DNA from: Cellulomonas sp. Root930
GTDB lineage: Bacteria; Actinomycetota; Actinomycetes; Actinomycetales; Cellulomonadaceae
Length of the DNA stretch: 64,000 nt
Direction: 5' to 3'
NCBI GenBank assembly: GCA_001429255.1
Contig: LMJI01000001.1
Span: 496,001 to 560,000 of the forward strand
The notes under the pieces were generated by a model. It had not been told where the DNA came from and did no database searches. It saw only the letters and a program-made list of their open reading frames with translations. Shown here piece by piece: positions 44,453-53,325 of the stretch. Positions within the stretch are counted from its first letter, which is position 1. Each line of letters opens with the position of its first letter. The position numbers and the translations under genes were made by a program.

Positions 44453-46534
44453 ATGACCACGACCGACGACCAGGAGACCGGCCGCGGGATCCCCCGACGA
44501 CTCCTGCTGCCCATGGCCGGCCACACCGCGGGCAAGCGTTCCCCGGTGACCTGCCACCTCAAGTGCGCCGACGCCTGCTTCCACCCGGTGCCGAACACCA
44601 GCGAGAACGAGTACTTCCGGGACATCGCGAGCGCGAGCATGACGCGGCGTTCCGTGCTCTGGGGTGCGGTCGCCGCCGGCGGTGCGATCGTCGTCGGCTC
44701 GGCGCTCGGGGACGCCCAGCCCGCCGCCGCGTGGGGACGCCCGAGCCCGCGGCTGGCCTTCACGCCGATCGCCCCGGTGCCCGCGGCCGTCGACTCGTTC
44801 GTCGTGCCGGAGGGCTACCGGTGGTCGCCGATCATCCGCTGGGGCGACCCGCTGTTCTCCGCGCGTGACACGTTCGACCCGAACGCCCAGACCGCGCAGC
44901 GGCAGGAGCGGCAGTTCGGCTACAACAACGACTACCTGGACATCATCGAGGGGTCGCACGGCTACAGCGCGATCCTCGTGGCCAACCAGGAGTACACGAA
45001 CGAGAACATCATGTTCCCCCCGGCGACGACGCCCGAGGAGCTCGACGAGCAGCGCCGCATCGCGATCGCCGCCCACGGCATGGCGATCGTCCAGCTGTAC
45101 CGCGCGCGCAAGCGCAAGCCGTGGACGTACGCCGTCGGTGCACCGCTCAACCGCCGGATCACCGGGAACACCCCGTTCACGTTCAGCGGTCCGGCCGCCG
45201 GCTCGGCGCTGCTCCGCACGGTCGAGGACCCGACCGGGACGACCGCGCGCGGGACGCTCGGCAACTGCGCGGGCGGGACCACGCCGTGGGGCACCGTGCT
45301 GTCCGGCGAGGAGAACTTCAACGGCTACTTCCGCACGGCGGGCACCAGCGCGGCCGACCTGCGCTACGGCCTCGCCGACAGGGCGACGACGCGCGGCTGG
45401 GAGTCGGTCGACCCGCGGTTCGACGCACGGAACCCGGGCTACGAGAACGAGCCTAACCGGTTCGGGTACATCGTCGAGGTCGACCCGCAGGACCCCTACA
45501 GCCCGCCGGTCAAGCACACCGCGCTCGGCCGCTTCAAGCACGAGGGTGCCAACGTGGTCATCGGCCGCACCGGCCGCGCGGTGGCGTACATGGGCGACGA
45601 CGAGCGGTTCGACTACCTGTACAAGTTCGTCTCCACGGACCGCTACAAGCCCGGGGCGAGCCAGCGGAGCCGGCGGCACAACAAGACGCTGCTGACCGCC
45701 GGCAGCCTGTACGTCGCCCGGTTCACCGGCGACTCCCCCGCCGCGGAGATCACCGGCACCGGCGCGCTCCCGTCGGACGGGGCCTTCGACGGCACGGGCG
45801 AGTGGATCCCGCTGGTCGTCGACGGGGTCAGCCACGTGCCCGGGTTCAGCACCGAGCAGGTCCTCGTCAACACCCGGCTCGCCGCGGACGCCGCCGGCGC
45901 CACGAAGATGGACCGCTGCGAGGACGTCGAGCCCCACCCGACGTCCGGCCGCGTCTACGTCGTGTGCACCAACAACACCGACCGCGGGAAGGTCGGCAAG
46001 GAGGGCGCGGTCGAGCCGAACCCCCGGACCAACAACCGCGACGGCCACGTCATCGAGATCACCGAGGCGGGCAACGACGCCGCCGCCACCAGCTTCGGCT
46101 GGAGCATCCTCCTGCTCTGCGGCGACCCCGCGACGAACACCTCGACCTACTTCGCCGGGTTCCCCGCCGACCAGGTCTCGCCCATCTCCTGCCCCGACAA
46201 CGTCACCTTCGACTCGGCCGGGAACATGTGGCTCGCCACCGACGGTGCACCCGGCGTCATCGGGTACGGAGACGGCCTGTTCAAGGTGCCGCTCGAGGGA
46301 CCGCAGCGTGGCCACGTCCAGCAGTTCCTCTCGGTCCCGGCCGAGGCCGAGACGTGCGGACCGGTGGTGCGCGACGCGGACGACATGGTCTACGTGGCCG
46401 TCCAGCACCCCGGCGAGAACGGGACCTGGGCCCAGCAGCGCTCGTTCTTCCCCGACTACGTGGCACCGGGCTCGCTGGTCGGCGGCCGGTGGGGCGGACC
46501 GCGGCCCAGCGTCGTGCAGGTCTGGAAGGTCTGA
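44453..46534 (+). CDS. phoX: PhoX-family (DUF839) alkaline phosphatase
   Basis: The 693-residue protein has a Tat-type signal (TRRSVLWGAVAAGGAIVVGSAL at about 64-85) after a long N-terminal region (HLKCADACFHPVPN). The PhoX fold follows, with the Ca/Fe-binding segments ANQEYTNEN, EENFNGYF, GRFKHEGANVVIGR, AYMGDDERFDYLYKFV and RCEDVEPHP. PhoX releases phosphate from monoesters outside the membrane and is exported folded with its metals. ATG with GGAGGG 8 bases upstream. PHO-box repeats lie upstream. Confidence 0.93.
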   Translation: MTTTDDQETGRGIPRRLLLPMAGHTAGKRSPVTCHLKCADACFHPVPNTSENEYFRDIASASMTRRSVLWGAVAAGGAIVVGSALGDAQPAAAWGRPSPRLAFTPIAPVPAAVDSFVVPEGYRWSPIIRWGDPLFSARDTFDPNAQTAQRQERQFGYNNDYLDIIEGSHGYSAILVANQEYTNENIMFPPATTPEELDEQRRIAIAAHGMAIVQLYRARKRKPWTYAVGAPLNRRITGNTPFTFSGPAAGSALLRTVEDPTGTTARGTLGNCAGGTTPWGTVLSGEENFNGYFRTAGTSAADLRYGLADRATTRGWESVDPRFDARNPGYENEPNRFGYIVEVDPQDPYSPPVKHTALGRFKHEGANVVIGRTGRAVAYMGDDERFDYLYKFVSTDRYKPGASQRSRRHNKTLLTAGSLYVARFTGDSPAAEITGTGALPSDGAFDGTGEWIPLVVDGVSHVPGFSTEQVLVNTRLAADAAGATKMDRCEDVEPHPTSGRVYVVCTNNTDRGKVGKEGAVEPNPRTNNRDGHVIEITEAGNDAAATSFGWSILLLCGDPATNTSTYFAGFPADQVSPISCPDNVTFDSAGNMWLATDGAPGVIGYGDGLFKVPLEGPQRGHVQQFLSVPAEAETCGPVVRDADDMVYVAVQHPGENGTWAQQRSFFPDYVAPGSLVGGRWGGPRPSVVQVWKV

Positions 46535-46536
46535 GG

Positions 46537-47457
46537 TCAGGCGCCGGCTGACGCGAGCTCGTCCGCGGTGGGGGGAACCGCACCGAGGCGAGCGACCGTC
46601 AGCGCGGCGGCCTGCACCGAACGCTCCAGCACCTGCTCCACCACCGGCGCCCCCGAGCGGAGCCAGCGCATGCTCGTGTCGGCGTCGAGGGTCAGCGCGC
46701 TGTCGATGAGGGTCGACATGAAGGCGTCGCCCCCGCCCACACCCGCCTCGGCGTAGAGCACGGAGATGCCCGGTACGTCGACGACGCCGCGTGCGGTGAC
46801 GGCCGAGGCGCCGCGCGGACCCCGGGTCAGGACGGCCAGGTCGGGCCCACGGCCGATCCAGTCGCGCAGGACGTCGACCGGGTCGTCGTCCGGGTAGAGG
46901 AACATGAGATCGCTCTCACTCGCCTTGACGATGCCGGCCAGCTCGACGAACTGGAGCGTGCGCCGACGGGCGTCCTCCCGGGCGCCCACGAGGGCAGGCT
47001 CGATCTTCGGGTCGAACGTGATCAGCGACCGGCCGTACGCGTGGGTCACGAGGTCCAGCACGGTCCCGGCACCCGGCTCGAGGTAGGCCGCGACCGAGCC
47101 CGCGTGCACGCAGCGTGCCGTCGAGTCGCCGGCGTCGGCCGCGGGCGCCCAGTGGATCCGGAAGTCGTGCCGCGCCGAGCCGTCGACGCGGAGCACAGCG
47201 CGGGCCACGGACGAGCTCCCCTGGGTCACGGACGAGTCGGAGAGGCCGACGCCCGACGCCGTCAGGTACGCGGTGATGTCGTCGCCGCGCTCGTCGCGCC
47301 CGATCGCGGTGTGCAGCAGGGTGTCCCGGCCGAGCCGGGCGAGCCCCACGGCGATGTTGCCGGCGCTGCCGCCGACGCGCTCACGGATGGTCATGCCGTC
47401 GTCGTGCACGTCGATCAGAGCCTCGCCGATCACCAGGACGTCGTGTCGTGGGTTCAT
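46537..47457 (-). CDS. PfkB-family sugar kinase (fructokinase-like)
   Basis: The 306-residue kinase has the N-terminal GSAGNIAVGLARLGRDT motif and the C-terminal signature EAGVGGGDAFMS with the catalytic Asp; the usual AGAGD is AGVGG-GDAF. It phosphorylates a sugar or nucleoside, fructose being the most likely by similarity. ATG has AGGAAG upstream. It is convergent with phoX (2-base gap). A leader hairpin and a GACAC-core motif lie upstream. Confidence 0.87.
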   Translation of the reverse strand: MNPRHDVLVIGEALIDVHDDGMTIRERVGGSAGNIAVGLARLGRDTLLHTAIGRDERGDDITAYLTASGVGLSDSSVTQGSSSVARAVLRVDGSARHDFRIHWAPAADAGDSTARCVHAGSVAAYLEPGAGTVLDLVTHAYGRSLITFDPKIEPALVGAREDARRRTLQFVELAGIVKASESDLMFLYPDDDPVDVLRDWIGRGPDLAVLTRGPRGASAVTARGVVDVPGISVLYAEAGVGGGDAFMSTLIDSALTLDADTSMRWLRSGAPVVEQVLERSVQAAALTVARLGAVPPTADELASAGA

Positions 47458-47503
47458 CGCTTCCTCAGTTCACCGGCATCGGGGGTGGGGTCTCGCGGGG
47501 CAC

Positions 47504-47542
47504 CCCGAGGCCCGGGAGCCAAGCTCGAACCGGGGCCTCGGG
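47504..47542 (-). promoter_or_regulatory. Leader hairpin upstream of pfkB-type gene
   Basis: Arms CCCGAGGCCC and GGGCCTCGGG (10 bp) with a 19-base loop lie 46 bases before the start codon, between it and the GACAC-core motif. It may form in the 5' untranslated mRNA. Confidence 0.4.
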
Positions 47543-47559
47543 ACGCTCGCTCTCGAGAG

Positions 47560-47581
47560 TGACACACGTGTCGTTTCCGTC
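47560..47581. promoter_or_regulatory. GACAC-core palindromic motif upstream of pfkB-type gene
   Basis: TGACACACGTGTCGTTTCCG... matches the motif at 37695 at 20 of 22 positions. It is placed about 100 bases before the start codon, in the same orientation as the other copy. Confidence 0.45.
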
Positions 47582-47642
47582 AGATTTCCCGGAGACGAAC
47601 GTTTGGTGCGCACGCCGAATTCACCCGTTGGGGGCAGCGCGA

Positions 47643-47685
47643 CGAGGGCCGGCCCCCGGAGAACGTCTCCGGGAGCCGGCCCTCG
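47643..47685 (-). terminator. Terminator of the GDPD gene
   Basis: An 11-bp outer stem (CGAGGGCCGGC / GCCGGCCCTCG) and an inner CCGGAG/CTCCGG stem with a short loop lie 13 bases after the stop codon at 47698. Confidence 0.8.
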
Positions 47686-47697
47686 CGCACTGGGGCG

Positions 47698-49899
47698 TCA
47701 GCCCACCGTGGCCGCCGCGATGTCGGGGTTGTCGCTGAACAGCCCGTCCATCCCAGCCCTGACGAACACGCGGATCTCCCCGGCCAGGTCACCGACGGCG
47801 TTCGGGTCGGCGCTGCTGCGGAACTCGGCCGGCAGGAACTGGTTCTCCCGGCGGAACGTCCACCCGTGGACCTCCAGCCCGACCTTGTGGGCGTCCCGGA
47901 TGACCGACGTGGGCGTCCCGAGGGTCGCGTCGGGGTTCCGCGGGATCATCCTGTCCTTGCACAGACCCACGCCGTCGGCGTAGGTGGCGATCTGCCGCAG
48001 GCCCGTGCGCGTCACGAGGTCCGCGTAGGTGCGCGGGTCACCGGCGGCGACGAGGTCGTACGGCGCACCCGAGCAGTCGACCAGCTGCGCCAGCTGGACC
48101 TTGGTCAGCCGGTCGAGCTCGCGCAGGTTGCCGGTCTCGAAGCTCTGGATGATCACCGGCGACCGCTTGTCGTTCAGCTCGTTCGCTGCGAGCTGGGCGA
48201 GCAGCGGCTCCTCGAGCGAGAGCCCGATCGAGTCGAAGTACGTCGGGTGCTTGGTCTCCGGGTAGATGCCGACCGGCTGCCCGTCGCAGCTGAGCGAGTG
48301 CCGCGCGAGGTCGAGCACCTCGTCGAGCGTCGGTACCTCGTAGAGCCCGTCGAACGCGGTGTTGGAAGGCCGCACGGCGGGGAGCCGCTCCTTGGCCCGC
48401 AGGGTCTTCAGCTCGGCGAGCGTGAAGTCCTCCGTGAACCAGCCGGTGACGCTGCGCCCGTCGATCGTCTTGGTCGCCCGGCGGTCGGCGAACTCGGCGC
48501 GGGCGGAGACGTCGGTGGTCCCGCTGATCTCGTTCTCGTGCCGGGCGACGAGCACGCCGTCCTTCGTCGAGACCAGGTCGGGCTCGATGTAGTCCGCGCA
48601 CTGCTGGATCGCGAGCTCGTACGACGCGAGCGTGTGCTCCGGGCGGTAGCCGCTGGCACCGCGGTGACCGACGACGGTGATGTCCCCGGCCTTCGGCGGA
48701 CGCACCTGGCGCAGGTCGACGAGGGCGAGCTCCGTGTCGTCCGGGGTGCCCGCGATCCGTGCCGCGTTGCCGGGGTAGTTGTTGTCGTTGGCGAGGAGCA
48801 GCCGGCCGTCGCGCAGCTGCACCACGGTCTCGAACGACTGCACCGGCAGCGAGAAGGGGTCGTCCGTGCCGTACCCGTCGCCGGCGCCCAGGTGGTCCGG
48901 GTTGGCGATCTTCAGGGCGTCGAGCACCAGCGTCTTGCGCACGTAGCCGTCGGCGTCGGTCCGGTCGAGGTCGATCCGGTAGACCCGCTTCATCACCGCC
49001 GCGGCGCCCTGGAAGTCGTCGCGCTCGATGACGAGCAGCTCACGCGTGCCGGTGAGGAACGCATCCCCGATGACGTTCGCGTCCTGGTGCGTCTGGTACG
49101 CCCACGTCCGGCCCGTGTACGCGCCGGTGGTCGTGTCGAACTCGTAGATCGTCCGGCGGCGCTGCTGCGCGTCGTCGACGAACGCGCCCTCGGCGATCGG
49201 GTACAGAAACCGGCCGTCGCGCGAGCCGGCCAGCGCCTCGAACCCGCGGCTGGCTCGGACGTTCGGCGTCTCGCCCGCCTGCAGGTACGGGTTCTGCGGC
49301 GACTTGCCGCCGACGAACGGCACGGGCGCGGCCAGGAGCTTCCCGGTCGCGTCGACGTGCAGCAGGAACGGCCCGAACTCCTCGCCGATCCAGAAGCTGC
49401 CGTCCTTCGCGCGGACCACGGACTCGACGTCGAAGTCCGCGCCGGTGAGCAGGCGGTCGGGGGTGGCGTCGTTGACGATCGGGAAGTCGACCTTGTGGTC
49501 GGGGTCTCGCAGCGAGAGGAACTCGCCGACCTCGATCTGCCCGCTCTTCCACTGCGGCGTCACGTGGTAGATCCGCAGGAGGAAGTCCGCCGAGTTGGCC
49601 TTGGTCCCGAACCCGTTGTCCGGCAGCGCCCAGAACGTGCCGTCCCCCGCGTCCACCATGCCCGAGAACCCGGGGATCACCTGCCCGGCGAACGGACCCT
49701 GCCGACCGTTGGCGGGTGTGGCGAGCGCCCCCGACGGCGGTCCGGGAGCGAGGAAGTCGGCGGACAGGGTGGCGCGCGCGACGAGCGTGGGCTGGACGAC
49801 GGTGTGCCGCCCGCGGTCACCGGCTATCGCCGGCGTGGGTGCGAGGAGGGCGGCGGTCACGGCCCCCGCGAGGACAGAGAGTGCTGCGGTGCGTCTCAT
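47698..49899 (-). CDS. Secreted esterase-like/GDPD fusion phosphodiesterase
   Basis: The 733-residue protein has a signal peptide (1-25, [21 protein letters not shown]), a phytase-like 'esterase-like activity' beta-propeller (about 55-385), and a glycerophosphodiester phosphodiesterase barrel (about 390-733). The GDPD part has VGHRGASGYRPEHTLASYE (HR...ENT-type motif, Asn replaced by His-Thr) and YIEPDLVSTKDG. It should release glycerol phosphate or phosphate outside the cell. PHO-box-like repeats precede it, and a hairpin follows. Divergent from ppx. Confidence 0.87.
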   Translation of the reverse strand: MRRTAALSVLAGAVTAALLAPTPAIAGDRGRHTVVQPTLVARATLSADFLAPGPPSGALATPANGRQGPFAGQVIPGFSGMVDAGDGTFWALPDNGFGTKANSADFLLRIYHVTPQWKSGQIEVGEFLSLRDPDHKVDFPIVNDATPDRLLTGADFDVESVVRAKDGSFWIGEEFGPFLLHVDATGKLLAAPVPFVGGKSPQNPYLQAGETPNVRASRGFEALAGSRDGRFLYPIAEGAFVDDAQQRRRTIYEFDTTTGAYTGRTWAYQTHQDANVIGDAFLTGTRELLVIERDDFQGAAAVMKRVYRIDLDRTDADGYVRKTLVLDALKIANPDHLGAGDGYGTDDPFSLPVQSFETVVQLRDGRLLLANDNNYPGNAARIAGTPDDTELALVDLRQVRPPKAGDITVVGHRGASGYRPEHTLASYELAIQQCADYIEPDLVSTKDGVLVARHENEISGTTDVSARAEFADRRATKTIDGRSVTGWFTEDFTLAELKTLRAKERLPAVRPSNTAFDGLYEVPTLDEVLDLARHSLSCDGQPVGIYPETKHPTYFDSIGLSLEEPLLAQLAANELNDKRSPVIIQSFETGNLRELDRLTKVQLAQLVDCSGAPYDLVAAGDPRTYADLVTRTGLRQIATYADGVGLCKDRMIPRNPDATLGTPTSVIRDAHKVGLEVHGWTFRRENQFLPAEFRSSADPNAVGDLAGEIRVFVRAGMDGLFSDNPDIAAATVG

Positions 49900-49954
49900 G
49901 AGTTCGAGGGAACTCCTCTCCGGCGACCAGCGCACGACATACCGGACAGTTCCG

Positions 49955-49972
49955 GATGACCAGGGTGTGAAC
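49955..49972 (-). promoter_or_regulatory. PHO-box-like direct repeats upstream of GDPD gene
   Basis: Reading toward the GDPD gene, GTTCACA (49972-49966) and GGTCATC (49961-49955) are 11 bases apart; a weak third unit ACTGTCC follows in phase. The second fits the PhoP direct-repeat consensus (G, G/T, TCA, then pyrimidines) at nearly all positions. The divergent ppx may share it. Confidence 0.65.
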
Positions 49973-50018
49973 CTCCTGTGACTGCGCGCGACGTCCTCCC
50001 GCCCGTAACGTGCGACCC

Positions 50019-50945
50019 ATGCGACTCGGAGTGCTGGACGTCGGATCGAACACCGTGCACCTGCTCGTGGTCGACGCCCACCGCGGCGGCCCACCGGTCG
50101 CGCAGTCGTCGCACCGGTCCGTGCTGCGGCTCATGCGCTACCTGGAGCCGTCCGGGTCCATCAGCCCCGAGGGTGTCCGCGCGGTCGTCGACGCGGTCGC
50201 CGCGGCCGTCGCCGCAGGTGCCACGGCCGGGATCGACGAGCTGCTGCCGTTCGCGACGTCGGCCCTGCGCGAGGCCGGCAACGGTCCGGAGGTGCTCGAC
50301 CTGGTGGAGACCACGACGGGTGTGCGGCTGCAGGTGCTCACCGGCGACGACGAGGCGCGCTCCACGTTCCTGGCGGTGCGGCGGTGGTTCGGCTGGTCGG
50401 CGGGCGAGATCCTGCTGCTCGACATCGGAGGTGGCTCGCTGGAGCTGGCTGCCGGGGGCAGCGAGGACCCGGACGTGGCCCTCTCGCTGCCGCTGGGGGC
50501 CGGTCGCTCGACGGTGTCCTTCCTGCACGACGACCCCCCGACGGCCGACCAGCTCGCCGCCCTGCGCACGCACGTCCGGGCGCAGCTGAACCAGGCCCGC
50601 GCGCACTTCGCCGGCCGCCCCGACCCTGCGCACGTGGTCGGGTCGTCCAAGACGATCCGCTCGCTGGCCCGGCTGGCGGGCTCGCTCGCGGACGGCGTGG
50701 GACCGCAGGACCGACGGCTGCTGCGCCGGTCCGGCCTCGACGACTGGGTCCCCCGGCTCGCCCGCCTCCCCGCCGACTCGCGACCGGCCCTCCCGGGCAT
50801 CACGGCCGACCGGACGTTTCAGATCGTCGCGGGCGGGATCGTGCTCTCCGAGACCATGCGGGCGTTCGGTGTCGACGAGCTCGAGGTGTCGCCCTGGGCC
50901 CTGCGGGAGGGCCTGATCCTGCAGTACCTCGAACGGCTGTCCTGA
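50019..50945 (+). CDS. ppx: Ppx/GppA-family phosphatase
   Basis: The 308-residue protein of the sugar kinase/Hsp70 fold starts [17 protein letters not shown] (phosphate loop 1) and has [12 protein letters not shown] (loop 2) and [13 protein letters not shown]. It lacks the HD-like C-terminal domains of E. coli Ppx, as in M. tuberculosis Ppx1 (Rv0496). It degrades polyphosphate or pppGpp. ATG 50019 is used; GTG 50010 is three codons upstream. Confidence 0.9.
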   Translation: MRLGVLDVGSNTVHLLVVDAHRGGPPVAQSSHRSVLRLMRYLEPSGSISPEGVRAVVDAVAAAVAAGATAGIDELLPFATSALREAGNGPEVLDLVETTTGVRLQVLTGDDEARSTFLAVRRWFGWSAGEILLLDIGGGSLELAAGGSEDPDVALSLPLGAGRSTVSFLHDDPPTADQLAALRTHVRAQLNQARAHFAGRPDPAHVVGSSKTIRSLARLAGSLADGVGPQDRRLLRRSGLDDWVPRLARLPADSRPALPGITADRTFQIVAGGIVLSETMRAFGVDELEVSPWALREGLILQYLERLS

Positions 50946-50954
50946 GGCGGCCGG

Positions 50955-51188
50955 TCACGCCGACCGGAGGGACCCGCCCACGGCACGCGCCGGCCCGAGC
51001 AGACGCAGCACCGAGGTCCCGTACTCGTCGTGGTGCTCGACGCTCACGGACAGGACACGGCCCTGCTGCCGGCGTCGCGCCCAGTCGACGACGTCGTCGA
51101 CGTCCTCGGCGTCCATCAGCCGCCACTGCTCGCCGTCGTCCCTGCTCGTCCAGAACTCGACGACGTAGACGGGCTCGGCGATCGACAT
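50955..51188 (-). CDS. Small hypothetical protein
   Basis: The 77-residue soluble protein (VYVVEFWTSRDDGEQWRLMDAEDVDDVVDWARRRQQGR...) has a plausible beta-alpha-beta pattern and acidic charge. It is not recognised as a named family. Two ATG starts are possible (51188 and 51224), neither with a good ribosome-binding site; the shorter is kept because the extra residues are Arg/Ser-rich. It is convergent with ppx. Confidence 0.55.
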   Translation of the reverse strand: MSIAEPVYVVEFWTSRDDGEQWRLMDAEDVDDVVDWARRRQQGRVLSVSVEHHDEYGTSVLRLLGPARAVGGSLRSA

Positions 51189-51287
51189 CGACCGGGAGGT
51201 GGACCGTGCTCGTTCCACGCGCATGGGGACGATCGTGCTCGGTGCAGGTGAACGGCCGGCGACTGCGGGACGACCGCGGCGTGGCGA

Positions 51288-51364
51288 TGGAGCCCCCTAT
51301 CGGATTCGAACCGATGACCCCCTGTTTACAAGACAGGTGCTCTGGCCGACTGAGCTAAGGAGGC
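51288..51364 (-). tRNA. tRNA-Thr (anticodon TGT)
   Basis: On the minus strand the sequence folds as a full tRNA: acceptor GCCTCCT pairing with AGGGGGC (one G-T pair), D-arm AGCTCAG..., anticodon stem CCTGT/ACAGG with loop CTTGTAA giving anticodon TGT, and T-arm with TTCGAAT. The 3' CCA is encoded. It reads ACA codons, which are rare in this high-GC genome. Confidence 0.95.
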
Positions 51365-51380
51365 GGGCGCGCCCAGGATA

Positions 51381-51409
51381 ACCGGGCGCCCCCGCAGGGA
51401 GCGCCCGGT
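51381..51409 (-). terminator. Terminator of DsbA-like gene
   Basis: Arms ACCGGGCGC and GCGCCCGGT form a 9-bp perfect stem with an 11-base loop, just after the stop at 51420 and before the tRNA gene. Confidence 0.75.
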
Positions 51410-51419
51410 CGTCCGAGGG

Positions 51420-52325
51420 TCAGGACTTGGCGGCGTCGACCGCCTGCTTCAGGGCGCCCGGGGTCTGCCACTCGTTGAACGCGGTGCCGTTGATCAGCAC
51501 GGCAGGGGTGGACAGCTGCGGCAGGTCGAGGCCGGCCTGGTTGGTCGCCGCGGCGACCCACGGGGCGAACGTCCGCCACGTGCCGTCGACCGCGTCCTCG
51601 TCCTGGGTGGCGAACGTGCCGTCCACCGTGTCGGTGAACGTCGCGGTGACCTCCGCCGGGACACCGACGGACTCAGCCACCTCGGCGATCTCGGCGTCGG
51701 AGCGACCCGAGGTGCCCTCCGCCGGCTGGTCCTCGAAGAGGGCCGTGACGAACGCGGTGAGGTGCTCCGGGGACTGGTCGGCGACGATCGCGGTCGCGTT
51801 CGCCGTGCGGGTCGAGTACGAGCTGCCCGCGGACAGCCGGTCGAGGATCGAGATCGGGTGGTACGTGATGGTCACGCCACCCTCCTCGAGCATGGCTTCC
51901 ATGTCGGCCGAGTTCGTGGTGTCGAACTGCCCGCAGTAGGGGCACATGTAGTCGAAGTAGACGGTCAGGTCGACGGTGTCGTCGCCGACGGTCCCGACGT
52001 CCTCGGCGGCAGGGCCGCTGACCGGGATGCCGCCCTTGTCGTTGGCCGGGGCCGGTGAGGTCACGTCGGTGAGCAGGGGTGCGACGACGTTCTCGGCACC
52101 CTGGCCGTAGACGACGTCGGAGTTGGCGGCCTCGTTGGCCTTGTTCTGGTTGACGATCGTGAACGCGACGGCGACGAGCGCGACGACGGCGACGACGAGG
52201 CCGGTGATCGCGAGGATCCGGTTCCGCTTGGCCTTCTTCTCCTGCTCCTTGCGCATCTGCGCGGCCTTGAGGCGAGCCTCGTCGCGCCGCACCGCCTTGG
52301 TGGGCTTGGGGTCGTTGGTGGGCAT
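51420..52325 (-). CDS. Membrane-anchored DsbA-like thioredoxin-fold protein
   Basis: The 301-residue protein has a basic cytoplasmic N-terminus (1-35), one membrane span (about 36-58) and an external thioredoxin fold of the DsbA/DsbG type with the CPYC active site in VYFDYMCPYCGQFD. The cis-Pro loop is in LSTPAVLINGT. It likely forms or repairs disulfides in exported proteins. ATG has AGGAG 6 bases before it. The next gene upstream is a membrane protein, 44 bases away. Confidence 0.9.
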   Translation of the reverse strand: MPTNDPKPTKAVRRDEARLKAAQMRKEQEKKAKRNRILAITGLVVAVVALVAVAFTIVNQNKANEAANSDVVYGQGAENVVAPLLTDVTSPAPANDKGGIPVSGPAAEDVGTVGDDTVDLTVYFDYMCPYCGQFDTTNSADMEAMLEEGGVTITYHPISILDRLSAGSSYSTRTANATAIVADQSPEHLTAFVTALFEDQPAEGTSGRSDAEIAEVAESVGVPAEVTATFTDTVDGTFATQDEDAVDGTWRTFAPWVAAATNQAGLDLPQLSTPAVLINGTAFNEWQTPGALKQAVDAAKS

Positions 52326-52369
52326 GGGTGCTCCTGGTGGGACGGGGGGGGACAGCGGGTGGGTGGGGG

Positions 52370-52867
52370 TCAGGCCACCGCGGGTGGACCCCGCCTGGCG
52401 ATGCTGCCGACGAGCACCCGGTCGGTCCACGCCGGCACCACGGGCTGGAGCACCGTGCGCACCCGGACCGCCACGGGCAGCGGTCGGGCGCCGCGCAGGC
52501 CGCCCCGCAGGGCACGGCCGACGAGCCGGCGGACCTGCTGGGCCGCGCGGACCAGCAGGGCGGACAGCCCGACACCGCACGCGGTGAGCAGGAGGTACAG
52601 GGCCGCGACGGGGACCGCCACGCTGAGCAGCACGACGGCGCCCTGCGACATCGTGCCCAGGCCGTAGGCGCCCTCCGGGCAGTCCGCGGCGTCGCGGAGC
52701 ACGGACAGGCGCAGCCCGAGCGGGCCGAGGACTCCCCCGGCGCTCACGCAGTCGTGCAGCAGCACGCGACCCTCGGCGGCGACCGCGGCGGCCAGCGCGG
52801 CGAAGACGACCGCGCACACGAGCGACAGGCGCGCGACGGCGCGGTGCGGCCCTCGTCGCGCGGTCAT
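52370..52867 (-). CDS. Hypothetical membrane protein
   Basis: The 165-residue protein has two strong hydrophobic spans (about 12-32 and 72-105) separated by a loop with two Cys (HDCVSAGG and ADCPEG) and ends in an Arg-rich tail. It is not recognised as a named family. The loop cysteines, next to a DsbA-like gene, could be a disulfide substrate or partner; this is inference. ATG at 52867 without clear ribosome-binding site. Confidence 0.6.
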   Translation of the reverse strand: MTARRGPHRAVARLSLVCAVVFAALAAAVAAEGRVLLHDCVSAGGVLGPLGLRLSVLRDAADCPEGAYGLGTMSQGAVVLLSVAVPVAALYLLLTACGVGLSALLVRAAQQVRRLVGRALRGGLRGARPLPVAVRVRTVLQPVVPAWTDRVLVGSIARRGPPAVA

Positions 52868-52908
52868 GCGGCACAGCGTAGGGGGCGCGGCTGAGGATCC
52901 GGGCCTCG

Positions 52909-53325
52909 TCACGACGGACGCGGCCGCCGGACCACCTCGATGTCGAACCCGAACGACCGCTTCCAGTCCTGCGCCAGGCGCCCACCGGCGCGCCGCACGA
53001 TCCCCCGCAGCCACCACTCGTCGGGGTCGATCCGCGGGAACGCGTGCTCGACCAGCAGCGGACAGAACCGGGCGTCGACCGCCTCGACCCGGCGCCGCAG
53101 GAGTGCCAGCTCGGGACGGTCGGCCAGCGACGGGTCGGTCAGCGCCGCCTGGAGCGTGGTGCGGGACATCGCCTCGTTGGCGTAGGCGAACTCGTCGCCC
53201 CGGTAGCCGTGCTCGCACTCGGCGACGAAGCTGGACCAGCGCTCGAGCACCGCGGCCGGGGTGTCGTCGCGCCACACGCCACGGGCGCGGACCACCGCGG
53301 TGAAGGCGTCGTCGAACGAGGTCAC
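52909..53325 (-). CDS. Hypothetical protein, possible toxin-immunity family
   Basis: The 138-residue soluble, helical protein has the pattern ERWSSFVAECEHGYRGDEFAYANEAMSRTTLQAAL and later DPDEWWLRGIVRRAG. Proteins with this W-x-x-F-V...C/E-x-GY layout are often found beside polymorphic toxins, so I suggest an immunity protein, but the family is not proven. GTG 53325 overlaps the stop of the small upstream gene as GTGA, so the two are coupled. Confidence 0.6.
   Translation of the reverse strand: MTSFDDAFTAVVRARGVWRDDTPAAVLERWSSFVAECEHGYRGDEFAYANEAMSRTTLQAALTDPSLADRPELALLRRRVEAVDARFCPLLVEHAFPRIDPDEWWLRGIVRRAGGRLAQDWKRSFGFDIEVVRRPRPS

Noticed and set aside
47458..47697. A small gene between the pfkB-type and GDPD genes
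   Set aside because: Frames here have no good start and ribosome-binding site; the space is filled by a leader hairpin, a motif and a terminator.
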